The translations under genes and the position numbers were made by a program. This document shows, piece by piece, positions 1 through 7,564 of a stretch of DNA of 17,242 nt. Every line of letters starts with the position of its first letter. The first letter of the stretch is position 1. The DNA lies in contig JAPUJS010000504.1 of the NCBI GenBank assembly GCA_027296045.1, forward strand, positions 1-17,242. The letters run 5' to 3'. Origin of the DNA: a bacterium (lineage in GTDB: Bacteria > Latescibacterota > UBA2968). The notes beneath the pieces are model-generated. The model was not told the DNA's origin, did no database searches, and was given only the letters and a program-made list of their open reading frames with translations.

Positions 1-416
1 GGGATCGATCCGATGCGTTCGATTCGAACCGTGACATTGCCCGAGAGCGATCCTGTGGGGATCTGGATTTCGGGGCCTCCAGACAGGGAGACAGTGCCTC
101 CAGATGCGGCATCGAGAGTGGCTTCTGTGCGGGTTGTGGGGGGGGTATTTTCTACTTTTTGACCGAATGTCCTCGTGAAGGAGAGAAAGTCGGAAAAGCC
201 GACGTCCCCACTGCCGTCCAGGTCGAATCTCGCGTTGTAGTTGGCATTTCCCTGGCGTGTGCCAAAATTTTGGGCGAAGAGGATAAAATCGCCAAATCCG
301 ACGGTTCCGTCGGCGTCAAAGTCGGGATTGAGGGAGGCAGATTGACCGCCCAGGGGCAGCGTAAAGGCGAGGCATGAAACGAGGAATACCAGTCGGAATA
401 AGCGGGAAGACGGCAT
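1..416 (-). CDS. secreted dockerin/EF-hand-repeat protein, N-terminal part (runs off left edge)
   Basis: About 138 residues are visible before the window edge. The ATG at 416 opens a typical signal peptide: basic start MPSSRLFR, hydrophobic core LVFLVSCLAFTLPL, then a small-residue cleavage region near GGQSAS. Two calcium-loop-like repeats follow, DFDADGTVGFGDFILFA and RFDLDGSGDVGFSDFL, each ending in a phenylalanine-glycine turn (QNFG, RTFG). This is the dockerin type I/EF-hand pattern seen in many large extracellular proteins of FCB and related bacteria. A threonine/proline-rich linker and the start of a beta-rich region (SGGTVSLSGGPEIQIP) come next. The protein is therefore probably exported and modular. 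The function of its C-terminal part lies outside the window. Whether the repeats bind a cohesin or simply calcium cannot be told. Confidence 0.75.
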   Translation of the reverse strand, partial: MPSSRLFRLVFLVSCLAFTLPLGGQSASLNPDFDADGTVGFGDFILFAQNFGTRQGNANYNARFDLDGSGDVGFSDFLSFTRTFGQKVENTPPTTRTEATLDAASGGTVSLSGGPEIQIPTGSLSGNVTVRIERIGSI

Positions 417-451
417 AAGATGACGTATCCTGGGGACGGGTTTAAGAGAAG

Positions 452-487
452 ATCGACCGGGGGAGGTTCCTTTTCAGATCGGTCGAT
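452..487. repeat. 8-bp inverted repeat in the leader of the dockerin-like gene
   Basis: ATCGACCG (452-459) and CGGTCGAT (480-487) are perfect inverse complements around a 20-base loop. The repeat lies 36-71 bases upstream of the minus-strand ATG at 416, so it could fold in the 5' leader of that mRNA or be a protein-binding site. On the plus strand it is followed by TTTT, but no plus-strand gene ends here. Confidence 0.4.
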
Positions 488-493
488 TTTACG

Positions 494-521
494 ATGGTAT
501 CACCCAAAAATGGTATCACCC
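494..521. repeat. 12-bp direct repeat upstream of the dockerin-like gene
   Basis: ATGGTATCACCC occurs at 494-505 and again at 510-521, starting 16 bases apart. It lies between the dockerin-like gene and the LysR gene, in the probable promoter region of the former. The spacing of about one and a half helical turns could suit a regulator, but no known operator is recognised. A plus-strand TATAAT (540-545) lies just downstream with no good -35 box. Confidence 0.45.
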
Positions 522-660
522 CGACTGAATGGTAGGTGTTATAATAATAGATGAACATAAATGCGCAATCGAAATCTGAATCTGTGTGCCTGCATCCAAA
601 CCGCAAAGCGTGTGCCAGAAACGACCCAGGAATGTGACTCAGACAGGATGCCGATAGGTA

Positions 661-1542
661 TCAAGACACAGGATGGGTTGAAAGATATCGGGACAAGACC
701 CGGTGAAAGGCTTTGACCTGTGGGTTTGCAAAGGTGGTATTTCGCCCAACAAGACTGATGGGTCGGCTGAGGCCAGGATCGGGGAAGCGGACCAGGCATG
801 AAGAGGGAATGCCCAGAGATTGGGTGACGCCAATGGGAACCAGACCGTGGGCCAATCCACAACGGGCAATTTGGGCGATACAGGTAAAGGATTGGAGGGT
901 CTGTTCGACGTGGATGGAAAACCCCCACATTTTGGAGAAGGCGCGAAGACGTTTGTCCAGGTGATGCCAGGTGGCCGAGTGGGGTTCTATGGTGAGAACG
1001 GAAAGGGGGCTTTGTGCTATTAGATCGATGGGTTGGAGTCCTGCAGGGACAATGACCATGGGTTCTTCAAACAGGGGTTCGGCTTTGAATTCGGGGATGT
1101 CGTCGCTGATACCGGCGCAAAGGGCGAGCATGTATTCGCCAGAACGCACATGATCGAGGACGACAGGGCTTCGGTGGGCATTGAGGTGGATTTCGAGCCG
1201 GGGGATCTCGGATTTGATCTGGGCGATGGCTTCTGCACCCCAGGAAGAGAGGATAGACTCTGAAACGCCAATGACAATACGACCGCCCTCCGGAGGAGAA
1301 TCGTCCAGGAGGGCTTCTTTGATAGAGGCCATGAAGGGGCGGGTTTTTTCAAGCAGGCGAAGGCCGGCAGCTGTGAGGCGAACCCGGCGGCCTGCCGGTT
1401 CGATGAACTTCTGGCCCAGTTCGGCTTCGAGGGTGGCTATGCGTTTGCTCACGGCAGACTGGGTAATGCGAAGGCGGACGGCTGCCCGGGTCATGGTGCC
1501 TTCGGCTTCGAGGGCGGTCAGGGCTTCGAGATTGGCGATCAT
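661..1542 (-). CDS. LysR-family transcriptional regulator
   Basis: The 293-residue product has the usual LysR length. Residues 1-60 form the winged helix-turn-helix, with the recognition segment ITQSAVSKRIATLE (26-39) and the following GQKFIE strand. Residues from about 90 onward form the periplasmic-binding-protein-like effector domain, beginning RIVIGVSES. The ATG at 1542 is preceded by an AAGGAC ribosome site about six bases upstream and fits the family start (M-x-x-L-x-A-L). The gene is divergent from a short methyltransferase-like remnant at 1724 and from acnA at 1947. LysR genes commonly regulate a divergent neighbour, so one of these, or a lost gene, may have been its target. The ligand cannot be predicted from sequence. 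Confidence 0.9.
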   Translation of the reverse strand: MIANLEALTALEAEGTMTRAAVRLRITQSAVSKRIATLEAELGQKFIEPAGRRVRLTAAGLRLLEKTRPFMASIKEALLDDSPPEGGRIVIGVSESILSSWGAEAIAQIKSEIPRLEIHLNAHRSPVVLDHVRSGEYMLALCAGISDDIPEFKAEPLFEEPMVIVPAGLQPIDLIAQSPLSVLTIEPHSATWHHLDKRLRAFSKMWGFSIHVEQTLQSFTCIAQIARCGLAHGLVPIGVTQSLGIPSSCLVRFPDPGLSRPISLVGRNTTFANPQVKAFHRVLSRYLSTHPVS

Positions 1543-1609
1543 AGCAAGTCCTTAGCCGAGTTTCCCTACACCCCCTTCGTGCAAGACCCAACTCGGATTA
1601 TCTGATTCA

Positions 1610-1638
1610 TTCCTTTTTAGAATATATTTGAGTATAAT
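1610..1638 (+). promoter_or_regulatory. candidate sigma-70 promoter between LysR gene and remnant
   Basis: A consensus TATAAT (1633-1638) has a weak TTCCTT (1610-1615) 17 bases upstream. It sits in an AT-rich segment and would read toward the short gene at 1724. The -35 match is poor, so this is tentative. Confidence 0.3.
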
Positions 1639-1723
1639 GATTCACTTTTTTATTGATTTGAAGATACGTACCTTTTGGGAATTCTCGCAAGATTTTCTTG
1701 ATCCCCCTCTCCAGGAGTCTGTG

Positions 1724-1831
1724 ATGGCAAACCCTCAAGAAACACCGGAAGCTGCTGCCAAACGCATTTTTGGGAAACGGGCCGCATGGTATGTCACTGT
1801 GGCGGCTCTTGCGAGAATGGAGCATAAATGA
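1724..1831 (+). pseudogene. remnant of a class I SAM methyltransferase N-terminus (35 codons)
   Basis: The ATG at 1724 has GGAG seven bases upstream and encodes 35 residues. The segment AAKRIFGKRAAWYVT resembles the N-terminal FG-x-x-A-x-x-Y-x-T-S motif of many small class I SAM-dependent methyltransferases, where it is normally followed by a histidine and the glycine-rich cofactor loop. Here the match stops at YVT, continues as VAALARMEHK and terminates. The glycine-rich SAM-binding motif and the other ~200 residues are missing. I read it as the surviving 5' end of a deleted gene. The similarity is from memory of the family and short, so it could instead be an unrelated small protein. It lies between the divergent LysR gene and acnA. 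Confidence 0.4.
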
Positions 1832-1872
1832 AGGGTTGAGAGATTGGGTGTTGGGATCGGTCCATATCGCAC

Positions 1873-1916
1873 TTGCAATTATCTATAAATCTGATATTTT
1901 TTGTATGTGATATTAT
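1873..1916 (+). promoter_or_regulatory. acnA: AT-rich probable acnA promoter region
   Basis: Upstream of acnA the sequence becomes strongly AT-rich. TTGCAA (1873-1878) is followed 16 bases later by TATTTT (1895-1900), and a second -10-like TATTAT lies at 1911-1916. TGATATT is repeated at 1892-1898 and 1908-1914. One of these probably starts the acnA transcript, but the exact promoter cannot be fixed by eye. Confidence 0.3.
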
Positions 1917-1946
1917 GAATGTAGTTCAACTGCGAGGGGACAGCAT

Positions 1947-4646
1947 ATGAGTCAACAAAGCAATCCTTTGAATACACGCGGCACCCTGAGTACCTCGGGT
2001 GGCGAGGTGACCATTTATCGGTTGAATCAGCTTGAGGCCGATGGTGTCGGGCAGGTCTCTGGGCTGCCGTTTAGCATCAAGGTGCTTTTGGAGGCGGCAT
2101 TGCGAAATCTGGATGGCTACCAGGTGCAAGAAGAGGATGTGGTCGGCCTGGCAAGGTGGAATGCCGAAGCCCCTGCGCAGGTGGAAGTGCCTTTTAAGCC
2201 CGGTCGGGTGGTCTTGCAGGATTTTACGGGCGTGCCATCGCTGGTGGATCTGGCGGCTTTGCGCTCGACCATGAGTCGGATGGGAGGCGATCCGACGCGG
2301 ATTGAACCGCTCATTCCGTCCGATCTGGTGGTGGATCACTCGGTTCAGGTGGACCGGTTCGCGCATTTGGATGCGTTGCGGATCAATGGGGAGATCGAGT
2401 TTGAGCGAAACCGGGAGCGCTATGAATTTTTGCGCTGGGGTGCCAATGCGTTTGAGAGCTTCCGGGTGGTGCCGCCTATGACAGGGATTGTGCATCAGGT
2501 GAATCTGGAATATCTGGCCAAAGGGGTGGTAGTGCGAGACGGGACGGCGTTTCCAGACAGTCTGGTGGGCACAGATTCGCATACGACGATGATTAATGGG
2601 CTGGGCGTGCTGGGCTGGGGGGTCGGTGGGATTGAGGCCGAGGCGGTGATGCTGGGGCAGCCGATCTATATGCTCACACCCGAAGTGATTGGTTTTAGGC
2701 TTTACGGACATTTACCGGAAGGAACGACGGCGACGGATTTGACGTTGCGGGTGGTCCAGATGCTGCGCGAAAAGGGTGTGGTGGACAAGTTTGTGGAGTT
2801 TTATGGCACGGGACTGTCGGGTATTGGACTGGCCGACCGGGCAACGATTGCGAATATGGCGCCTGAATACGGAGCGACAGTGGGGTTCTTTCCGGTGGAC
2901 GAAGAGACGTTACGTTTTTTGGAACGGACGAGCCGAACCCCGGACGAGGTGGATCTGGTGGCGCGTTACACCAAGGAACAGGGTTTGTTCCGCACCGATG
3001 ATTCGGTCGAACCGGCGTTTACCGATACGCTTGGGTTGGATTTGAGCACGGTGGAGCCGAGCCTGGCGGGGCCAAAGCGGCCTCAGGATCGGATTGCACT
3101 GACCGGGATGAAGAAGAGCTTTGCGGCGGCGTTGACAGCGCCGGTCGGGAACAGCGGGTTTGGGCTTGAAGCCGAGGCGGTGAGCCGCAAGGCGACCGTG
3201 GCGATGAACGGGCAGTCGGAGATTGGCCACGGGGCGGTGGTGATTGCGGCCATTACGAGCTGTACGAATACGAGCAATCCGTCGGTTATGGTCGGTGCCG
3301 GTCTGCTGGCGAAAAAGGCGGTTGAGCGCGGGCTTCAGGTGGCCACCCATGTGAAGACAAGTCTGGCACCGGGGTCTCGGGTGGTGACCGATTATCTGGA
3401 TCAGGCGGGGTTGACATCTTATCTGGAGCAGTTGGGATTTCACACGGTGGGGTATGGGTGCACAACATGTATTGGGAACAGCGGTCCTCTGCCGGACCCG
3501 GTGGTCGATGCGATTCACGAAGGCGATCTGGTGGCGGCTGCGGTATTATCGGGCAATCGGAACTTTGAGGGACGCGTGCATCCACATGTGAAGGCAAATT
3601 ATCTGGCTTCTCCGCCCCTGGTGGTGGCCTATGCGCTGGCCGGACGTGTGGATCTGGATCTTTCTTCTGAACCCCTGGGTGAGGACTCAAATGGAAACCC
3701 GGTGTATTTGAAAGATATCTGGCCCAGCCAGCAGGAAATTGCCGATACGATTGCCGAGGCGTTAAAGCCAGAGATGTTTGCAGCGCGGTATGGAAATGTG
3801 TTTGACGGCAACGAGAGGTGGAATGCAATTTCGGGCCAGGATGCGGATTTGTACGACTGGAATGCGGACAGCACCTATGTGCAGGAGCCGCCCTTTTTCC
3901 AGAATCTTTCTCCCGAACCGGGGGATATTGAAGATATTTCAGGCGCTCGTGTGCTTGCAGTGTTGGGAGATTCGGTGACCACGGATCATATTTCCCCGGC
4001 CGGCAGTATTGAGGTGGATGGTCCGGCCGGTGCCTATTTGATTTCCAAGGACGTAGAGCCCAAAGATTTCAACTCTTATGGATCGCGGCGTGGAAATCAC
4101 GAGGTGATGATGCGGGGCACGTTTGCCAACATCCGAATTCGAAACTTGCTGACCCCCGGAACAGAAGGCGGTGTGACGGTTCATTTGCCCGATGGCGAAC
4201 AGATGAGTATCTACGATGCGGCGATGAAATATGTGGATGCGGGCGTGCCGTCGATTATTCTGGCGGGTAAAGAGTATGGAATGGGTTCATCGCGCGACTG
4301 GGCGGCCAAGGGTCCGGCGCTTTTAGGCGTTCGGGCGGTGATTGTGGAGAGTTTTGAGCGAATTCACCGGAGCAATCTGGTGGGAATGGGCGTGTTGCCT
4401 CTGGAGTTTAAGAACGGAGAGAACGCCGAATCGCTGGGGCTTTCGGGCAAAGAGGTGTTTGATATTACTGGGGTGGCCGGTGATTTGAAGCCTTTGCAGG
4501 ATGTGACGGTGACGGCAAGGGGCGACGACGGGAGTGAAAAGACGTTTCTGGCAACCGTGCGCATTGATACGCCCGTGGAGATTGACTATTATCGAAACGG
4601 TGGGATCTTGCACACGGTGTTGCGGAAATTTTTGAAGGAGGCGTAG
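1947..4646 (+). CDS. acnA: aconitate hydratase A
   Basis: The enzyme interconverts citrate and isocitrate through cis-aconitate in the cytoplasmic TCA cycle. The 899-residue product matches the length and order of the AcnA/IRP1 family. The [4Fe-4S] ligands are visible: Cys439 in SCTNTSNPSVM, and Cys505 and Cys508 in CTTCIGNSGPL, within a few residues of the E. coli AcnA cysteines. The linker motif DSVTTDHISPAGSI precedes the swivel domain, which carries the substrate-binding GMGSSRDWAAKGP near residue 780. The family C-terminus IDTPVEIDYYRNGGI-x-H-x-VLR is intact. AGGGGA (1935-1940) supports the ATG at 1947. A Uma2-family gene follows after one base, so the two are probably co-transcribed. 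Bifunctional 2-methylcitrate roles known in some relatives cannot be excluded. Confidence 0.97.
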   Translation: MSQQSNPLNTRGTLSTSGGEVTIYRLNQLEADGVGQVSGLPFSIKVLLEAALRNLDGYQVQEEDVVGLARWNAEAPAQVEVPFKPGRVVLQDFTGVPSLVDLAALRSTMSRMGGDPTRIEPLIPSDLVVDHSVQVDRFAHLDALRINGEIEFERNRERYEFLRWGANAFESFRVVPPMTGIVHQVNLEYLAKGVVVRDGTAFPDSLVGTDSHTTMINGLGVLGWGVGGIEAEAVMLGQPIYMLTPEVIGFRLYGHLPEGTTATDLTLRVVQMLREKGVVDKFVEFYGTGLSGIGLADRATIANMAPEYGATVGFFPVDEETLRFLERTSRTPDEVDLVARYTKEQGLFRTDDSVEPAFTDTLGLDLSTVEPSLAGPKRPQDRIALTGMKKSFAAALTAPVGNSGFGLEAEAVSRKATVAMNGQSEIGHGAVVIAAITSCTNTSNPSVMVGAGLLAKKAVERGLQVATHVKTSLAPGSRVVTDYLDQAGLTSYLEQLGFHTVGYGCTTCIGNSGPLPDPVVDAIHEGDLVAAAVLSGNRNFEGRVHPHVKANYLASPPLVVAYALAGRVDLDLSSEPLGEDSNGNPVYLKDIWPSQQEIADTIAEALKPEMFAARYGNVFDGNERWNAISGQDADLYDWNADSTYVQEPPFFQNLSPEPGDIEDISGARVLAVLGDSVTTDHISPAGSIEVDGPAGAYLISKDVEPKDFNSYGSRRGNHEVMMRGTFANIRIRNLLTPGTEGGVTVHLPDGEQMSIYDAAMKYVDAGVPSIILAGKEYGMGSSRDWAAKGPALLGVRAVIVESFERIHRSNLVGMGVLPLEFKNGENAESLGLSGKEVFDITGVAGDLKPLQDVTVTARGDDGSEKTFLATVRIDTPVEIDYYRNGGILHTVLRKFLKEA

Positions 4647-4647
4647 G

Positions 4648-5220
4648 ATGGAAATGGTCCTGCATTTCCAGCCGGTGTTCAATCTGAGTGACGAGAAATT
4701 TTTTGACTTCTGTCAGCTCAATCGCGACGTGTGCCTAGAGCGCAATGCGCGAGGGGAGGTTATCATTATGCCACCGGCAGGGGGTGAGACGAGTCAACGC
4801 AATGCCGAAATTACCATGCAGTTGGGCATGTGGGCCAAAGAGAACGGCACGGGTGCCACCTTCGATTCTTCGGGTGGATTTCGCATGTCCAACGGAGCCG
4901 TGCGTTCTCCCGATGGGGCATGGATAGAACACACGCGTCTGGCCTCTTTGAGCGCTGAAGATCGGCGACGGTTTATCCCTTTATGTCCCGATTTTGTGAT
5001 CGAGTTGCGATCGGAAAGCGATCCTTTGACGGGATTAAAAGACAAAATGCAGGAGTATATGGAGAACGGAGCTCGGTTGGCCTGGCTCATTGATCCGTAT
5101 GACAGAAAAGTTCATATTTACAGACAGGGTCTTCCCGTGGAAGCGTTGGACGATCCATCCCAGGTGTCGGGTGACCCCATGCTTCCAGGTTTTTCACTGG
5201 ATATGACAGAGATTTGGTAA
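4648..5220 (+). CDS. Uma2-family (DUF820) PD-(D/E)XK endonuclease-like protein
   Basis: The 190-residue product has the Uma2 layout. MPPAGGETSQRNAEI (41-55) is the first conserved block, RSPDGAWIEHTRL (86-98) carries Asp89, DFVIELRSESD (115-125) carries Glu119, and KMQEYMENGARLAWLIDP (133-150) holds the conserved Lys133 and the closing strand. The C-terminus SGDPMLPGFSLDMTEIW is typical. These residues suggest a metal-dependent nuclease fold, but the physiological role of Uma2 proteins is unknown and they are often present in many copies per genome. GGAGG (4637-4641) lies six bases before the ATG and overlaps the end of acnA, whose stop codon ends one base before this start, so translational coupling is likely. 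A partial paralogue lies at the right edge of the window. Confidence 0.9.
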   Translation: MEMVLHFQPVFNLSDEKFFDFCQLNRDVCLERNARGEVIIMPPAGGETSQRNAEITMQLGMWAKENGTGATFDSSGGFRMSNGAVRSPDGAWIEHTRLASLSAEDRRRFIPLCPDFVIELRSESDPLTGLKDKMQEYMENGARLAWLIDPYDRKVHIYRQGLPVEALDDPSQVSGDPMLPGFSLDMTEIW

Positions 5221-5237
5221 TAACGGTTTTGGTATGA

Positions 5238-5267
5238 AAAAAAGCCTTTTTCGAAAAGGGCTTTTTT
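5238..5267. terminator. bidirectional Rho-independent terminator
   Basis: A-run, GCC-TTTTT, a CG-centred loop, AAAA-GGGC, T-run: the arms AAAAAAGCCTTTT and AAAAGGGCTTTTTT pair with one G-T wobble. Either strand reads hairpin plus T-tract. It separates the convergent acnA-uma2 transcript from the minus-strand respiratory operon ending at 5298. Confidence 0.85.
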
Positions 5268-5297
5268 GTTGGGGCGGCCTATCGGGGTCGCCCTTCT

Positions 5298-6677
5298 CTA
5301 TTTTTCTCCCTTATTGGCAAACGATTTTGCGTTGATTTCGTATTTTTTTAGTTTTTGATGGAAGTTCTGCCAGGCGATTCCGGCCATCTTGGAGGCGTGG
5401 GTGATGTTGCCGCCCGTTTTGGTCAGCACCTCTTTGATGTAGATTTGTTCGAAGGAATCCCGGGCTTCACGCAAGGGGAGGTGGGCGTAGCTTTCGGTGG
5501 CCGATAGGGAAGCGGAGGCCCCTTCCTGGAGGGCAGGGGGCAGGTCGCTGACCTGGAGGGTTTCTTCGAGGGAAAGGGCGACGGCGCGTTCGATCACGTT
5601 TTCGAGTTCGCGCACATTGCCGGGCCAGTCGTGGCGCACCAGGCGGTCGATGGCCTCATCGGAGACGTCGATTTCCCGGTCGGTTGCGTGTTTAGACAGG
5701 AAGTGCTTGACCAGAAGGGGGATGTCGTCGCGTCGTTCCCTTAAGGGTGGCAGGTGAATTTCGATGACATTGAGGCGGTAAAAGAGGTCTTCTCGAAAGC
5801 GACTTTCTTGGACTTCTTCGGCCAGGTTGCGATGGGTGGCGGCAATCAGGCGAACGTCGGTTTTTTGGGGGGTGGTAGACCCAACGGGTGTGAATTCTTT
5901 TTCTTGCAATACACGCAGGAGCCTCACCTGGGCGTTCAGGCTCATTTCGCCGACTTCGTCCAGGAAGAGCGTGCCGGCATTGGCCGCTTCGAAGATGCCT
6001 TCTTTTTGGGAAATGGCGCCTGTAAAGGCGCCTTTTTCGTGGCCAAATAGTTCGGATTCGAGGAGTTCTTCGGGGATGGCGGCACAGTGGAGGGAATAGA
6101 GGCGTTTTTCGGCGCGGGGGCCGTTGTAATGAATGGCCCGGGCGATGAGTTCTTTGCCGGTGCCGGTTGCTCCGATGATGAGCACAGTGCTTTCGGTGTT
6201 GGCAATGCGTTCGACCAGGCCGTAGACCTCCTGCATGGGGGCGCTGGTTCCCACAATGCCTTCGAAGCGGTATTTGTCCCGGAGCTGGGATTTGAGCATC
6301 CGGATTTCTTCGGAGTTGTCCAGGGCCATCTGGATCCGAAGGTTGACCTCTTCGGGATCCGAGGACTTGGTAATATAATCACAGGCCCCCAGCTTCATCG
6401 CCTCAACCGCGTTTTCGATGCTGCCATGGGCGGTGAACATTATGACCATTTGATCCGGCGAATTTTCTCGGAGATGTTTGAGCGTTTCCAGGCCATTCAT
6501 TACAGGCATGCGCATGTCCAAAAGGACCATGTCGAAGGTGTAAATTTCGCACTGTTTGAGGGCTTCGGCGCCGTCGCTGGCCAGGGAGACGTTGAAGCCG
6601 TTGAGTTCCAGGTTGATTTTGATGGTTTCCTGGAGGTTGGGTTCGTCGTCGACAATGAGAATATGACGTTTGGGCAT
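5298..6677 (-). CDS. NtrC-class sigma-54-dependent response regulator
   Basis: The 459-residue protein has three domains. Residues 5-120 form a receiver with acidic pocket Asp10-Asp11, phosphoacceptor Asp54 in VLLDMRMP and Lys104. Residues ~138-375 form the AAA+ ATPase, with Walker A GATGTGKE (169-176), the sigma-54 contact loop GAFTGA (216-221), Walker B LFLDE (237-241) and arginine-finger region FREDLFYRLNV (294-304). Residues ~420-450 form a Fis-type helix-turn-helix (GGNITHASKMAGIAWQNFHQ). It should activate sigma-54 promoters when phosphorylated. The ATG at 6677 gives the family start (M-x-K-R-HILIVDDEP); the reading frame stays open upstream only as overlap with the cytochrome gene. It begins five bases after the hexaheme cytochrome stop codon, so it is the last gene of the respiratory operon. 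No histidine kinase is in the window. A Ser follows Lys104 where Pro is usual. Confidence 0.93.
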   Translation of the reverse strand: MPKRHILIVDDEPNLQETIKINLELNGFNVSLASDGAEALKQCEIYTFDMVLLDMRMPVMNGLETLKHLRENSPDQMVIMFTAHGSIENAVEAMKLGACDYITKSSDPEEVNLRIQMALDNSEEIRMLKSQLRDKYRFEGIVGTSAPMQEVYGLVERIANTESTVLIIGATGTGKELIARAIHYNGPRAEKRLYSLHCAAIPEELLESELFGHEKGAFTGAISQKEGIFEAANAGTLFLDEVGEMSLNAQVRLLRVLQEKEFTPVGSTTPQKTDVRLIAATHRNLAEEVQESRFREDLFYRLNVIEIHLPPLRERRDDIPLLVKHFLSKHATDREIDVSDEAIDRLVRHDWPGNVRELENVIERAVALSLEETLQVSDLPPALQEGASASLSATESYAHLPLREARDSFEQIYIKEVLTKTGGNITHASKMAGIAWQNFHQKLKKYEINAKSFANKGEK

Positions 6678-6682
6678 GGTGG

Positions 6683-7564
6683 TTAGTCCTCTTCCGATTC
6701 GAGGCGACGGTGTTTGAGATAGAGGAGAACGACGTTGATGAGGATGACGGCCCAGGCGATGGTAAGACCGATGCGGCGAAGTCGCTGATCGTTGAGCAAT
6801 TCGGCGACTAGGGCGCGGGCACTGTTGGCGGATTGGGCGGCCTGTTTGGCGGTGGTGTGGACGGCATCTTCGTTGAGAATGTGCCAGATCAGGCGGGTCT
6901 GGGCGAGACCGGCATGGGCGTTCTGGAGAGATGATTCGGCACGACGGGTGTTGAGGCCCAGGGTGGTTGCATGGGCGATTTCGGCTTCGGCCAGGAAAAG
7001 GGTGTCTCGGAGGGCTGTGAACCGGGATTTGACCCGCTGGCCCATGGCAAAGGCCGGGGTATTGGTGGCATGGCAGGCGGCACACTGGTCTTCCATGAGG
7101 GCAATTGTCGGAGGTTGTACGTTGTGATTGCTGTGGCAGGAAGAACAGGCCAGGGCACCGATTTTTTCCATGCCGGCTTTATGGGGGCCGGCATCGAAGT
7201 TTTCTTTCGGGCCCATGTGGCAGGTGCCACAGACCAGGGAACGGTAGGCTTTGCTGTTCGGGTTCTGGACGGGGGTGATGTTGTGAGTACCATGGCAATC
7301 GATACAGATGGCCTGGGGGTTCCCTTTTTTCCAGTGAACCGAGCGAATATAGTCGCTGTAAGGATCTGGGTGGCAATCGCCGCAGAGGATCGGGACTTGG
7401 ATTTTGGGAATGCGGTCGGGCTGGTCTGGGGAGTGACAGTCGCTGCATTCGAGGAATTCGTGGACGCTTAACAGGAAGGCAGCTTGTTCTTCGGAGGACA
7501 GGGGTTCGAGGCCTTCTGCGGGGGTCCAAAATAGGAGGGCAAGGAGGAAAAGCAGACCCCTCAT
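6683..7564 (-). CDS. hexaheme c-type cytochrome with C-terminal membrane anchor
   Basis: The 293-residue product starts with a signal peptide (MRGLLFLLALLFWTPAEG). Six CXXCH heme sites follow at residues 40, 61, 87, 112, 140 and 161, and additional histidines (for example in SVHWKK, GPHKAG and SNHN) could be distal ligands. Residues ~175-260 are predicted as an alanine-rich helical segment, and residues 264-284 form one membrane helix followed by a basic tail (KHRR) and acidic end. The protein is thus exported, with its heme domain outside and its C-terminus anchored. The ATG overlaps the cytochrome b stop codon in an ATGA, which indicates translational coupling. Inference: it replaces cytochrome c1/f as electron acceptor of the Rieske/cytochrome b complex. 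The helical tail resembles that of tail-anchored multiheme cytochromes from deltaproteobacteria, from memory. Confidence 0.9.
   Translation of the reverse strand: MRGLLFLLALLFWTPAEGLEPLSSEEQAAFLLSVHEFLECSDCHSPDQPDRIPKIQVPILCGDCHPDPYSDYIRSVHWKKGNPQAICIDCHGTHNITPVQNPNSKAYRSLVCGTCHMGPKENFDAGPHKAGMEKIGALACSSCHSNHNVQPPTIALMEDQCAACHATNTPAFAMGQRVKSRFTALRDTLFLAEAEIAHATTLGLNTRRAESSLQNAHAGLAQTRLIWHILNEDAVHTTAKQAAQSANSARALVAELLNDQRLRRIGLTIAWAVILINVVLLYLKHRRLESEED

Noticed and set aside
1926..2711. 261-codon minus-strand frame inside acnA
   Set aside because: Histidine/arginine/proline-rich antisense shadow of a highly conserved aconitase.
6678..7085. N-terminal extension of the response regulator frame
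   Set aside because: It lies out of frame inside the hexaheme cytochrome gene, and receiver homology begins exactly at ATG 6677.
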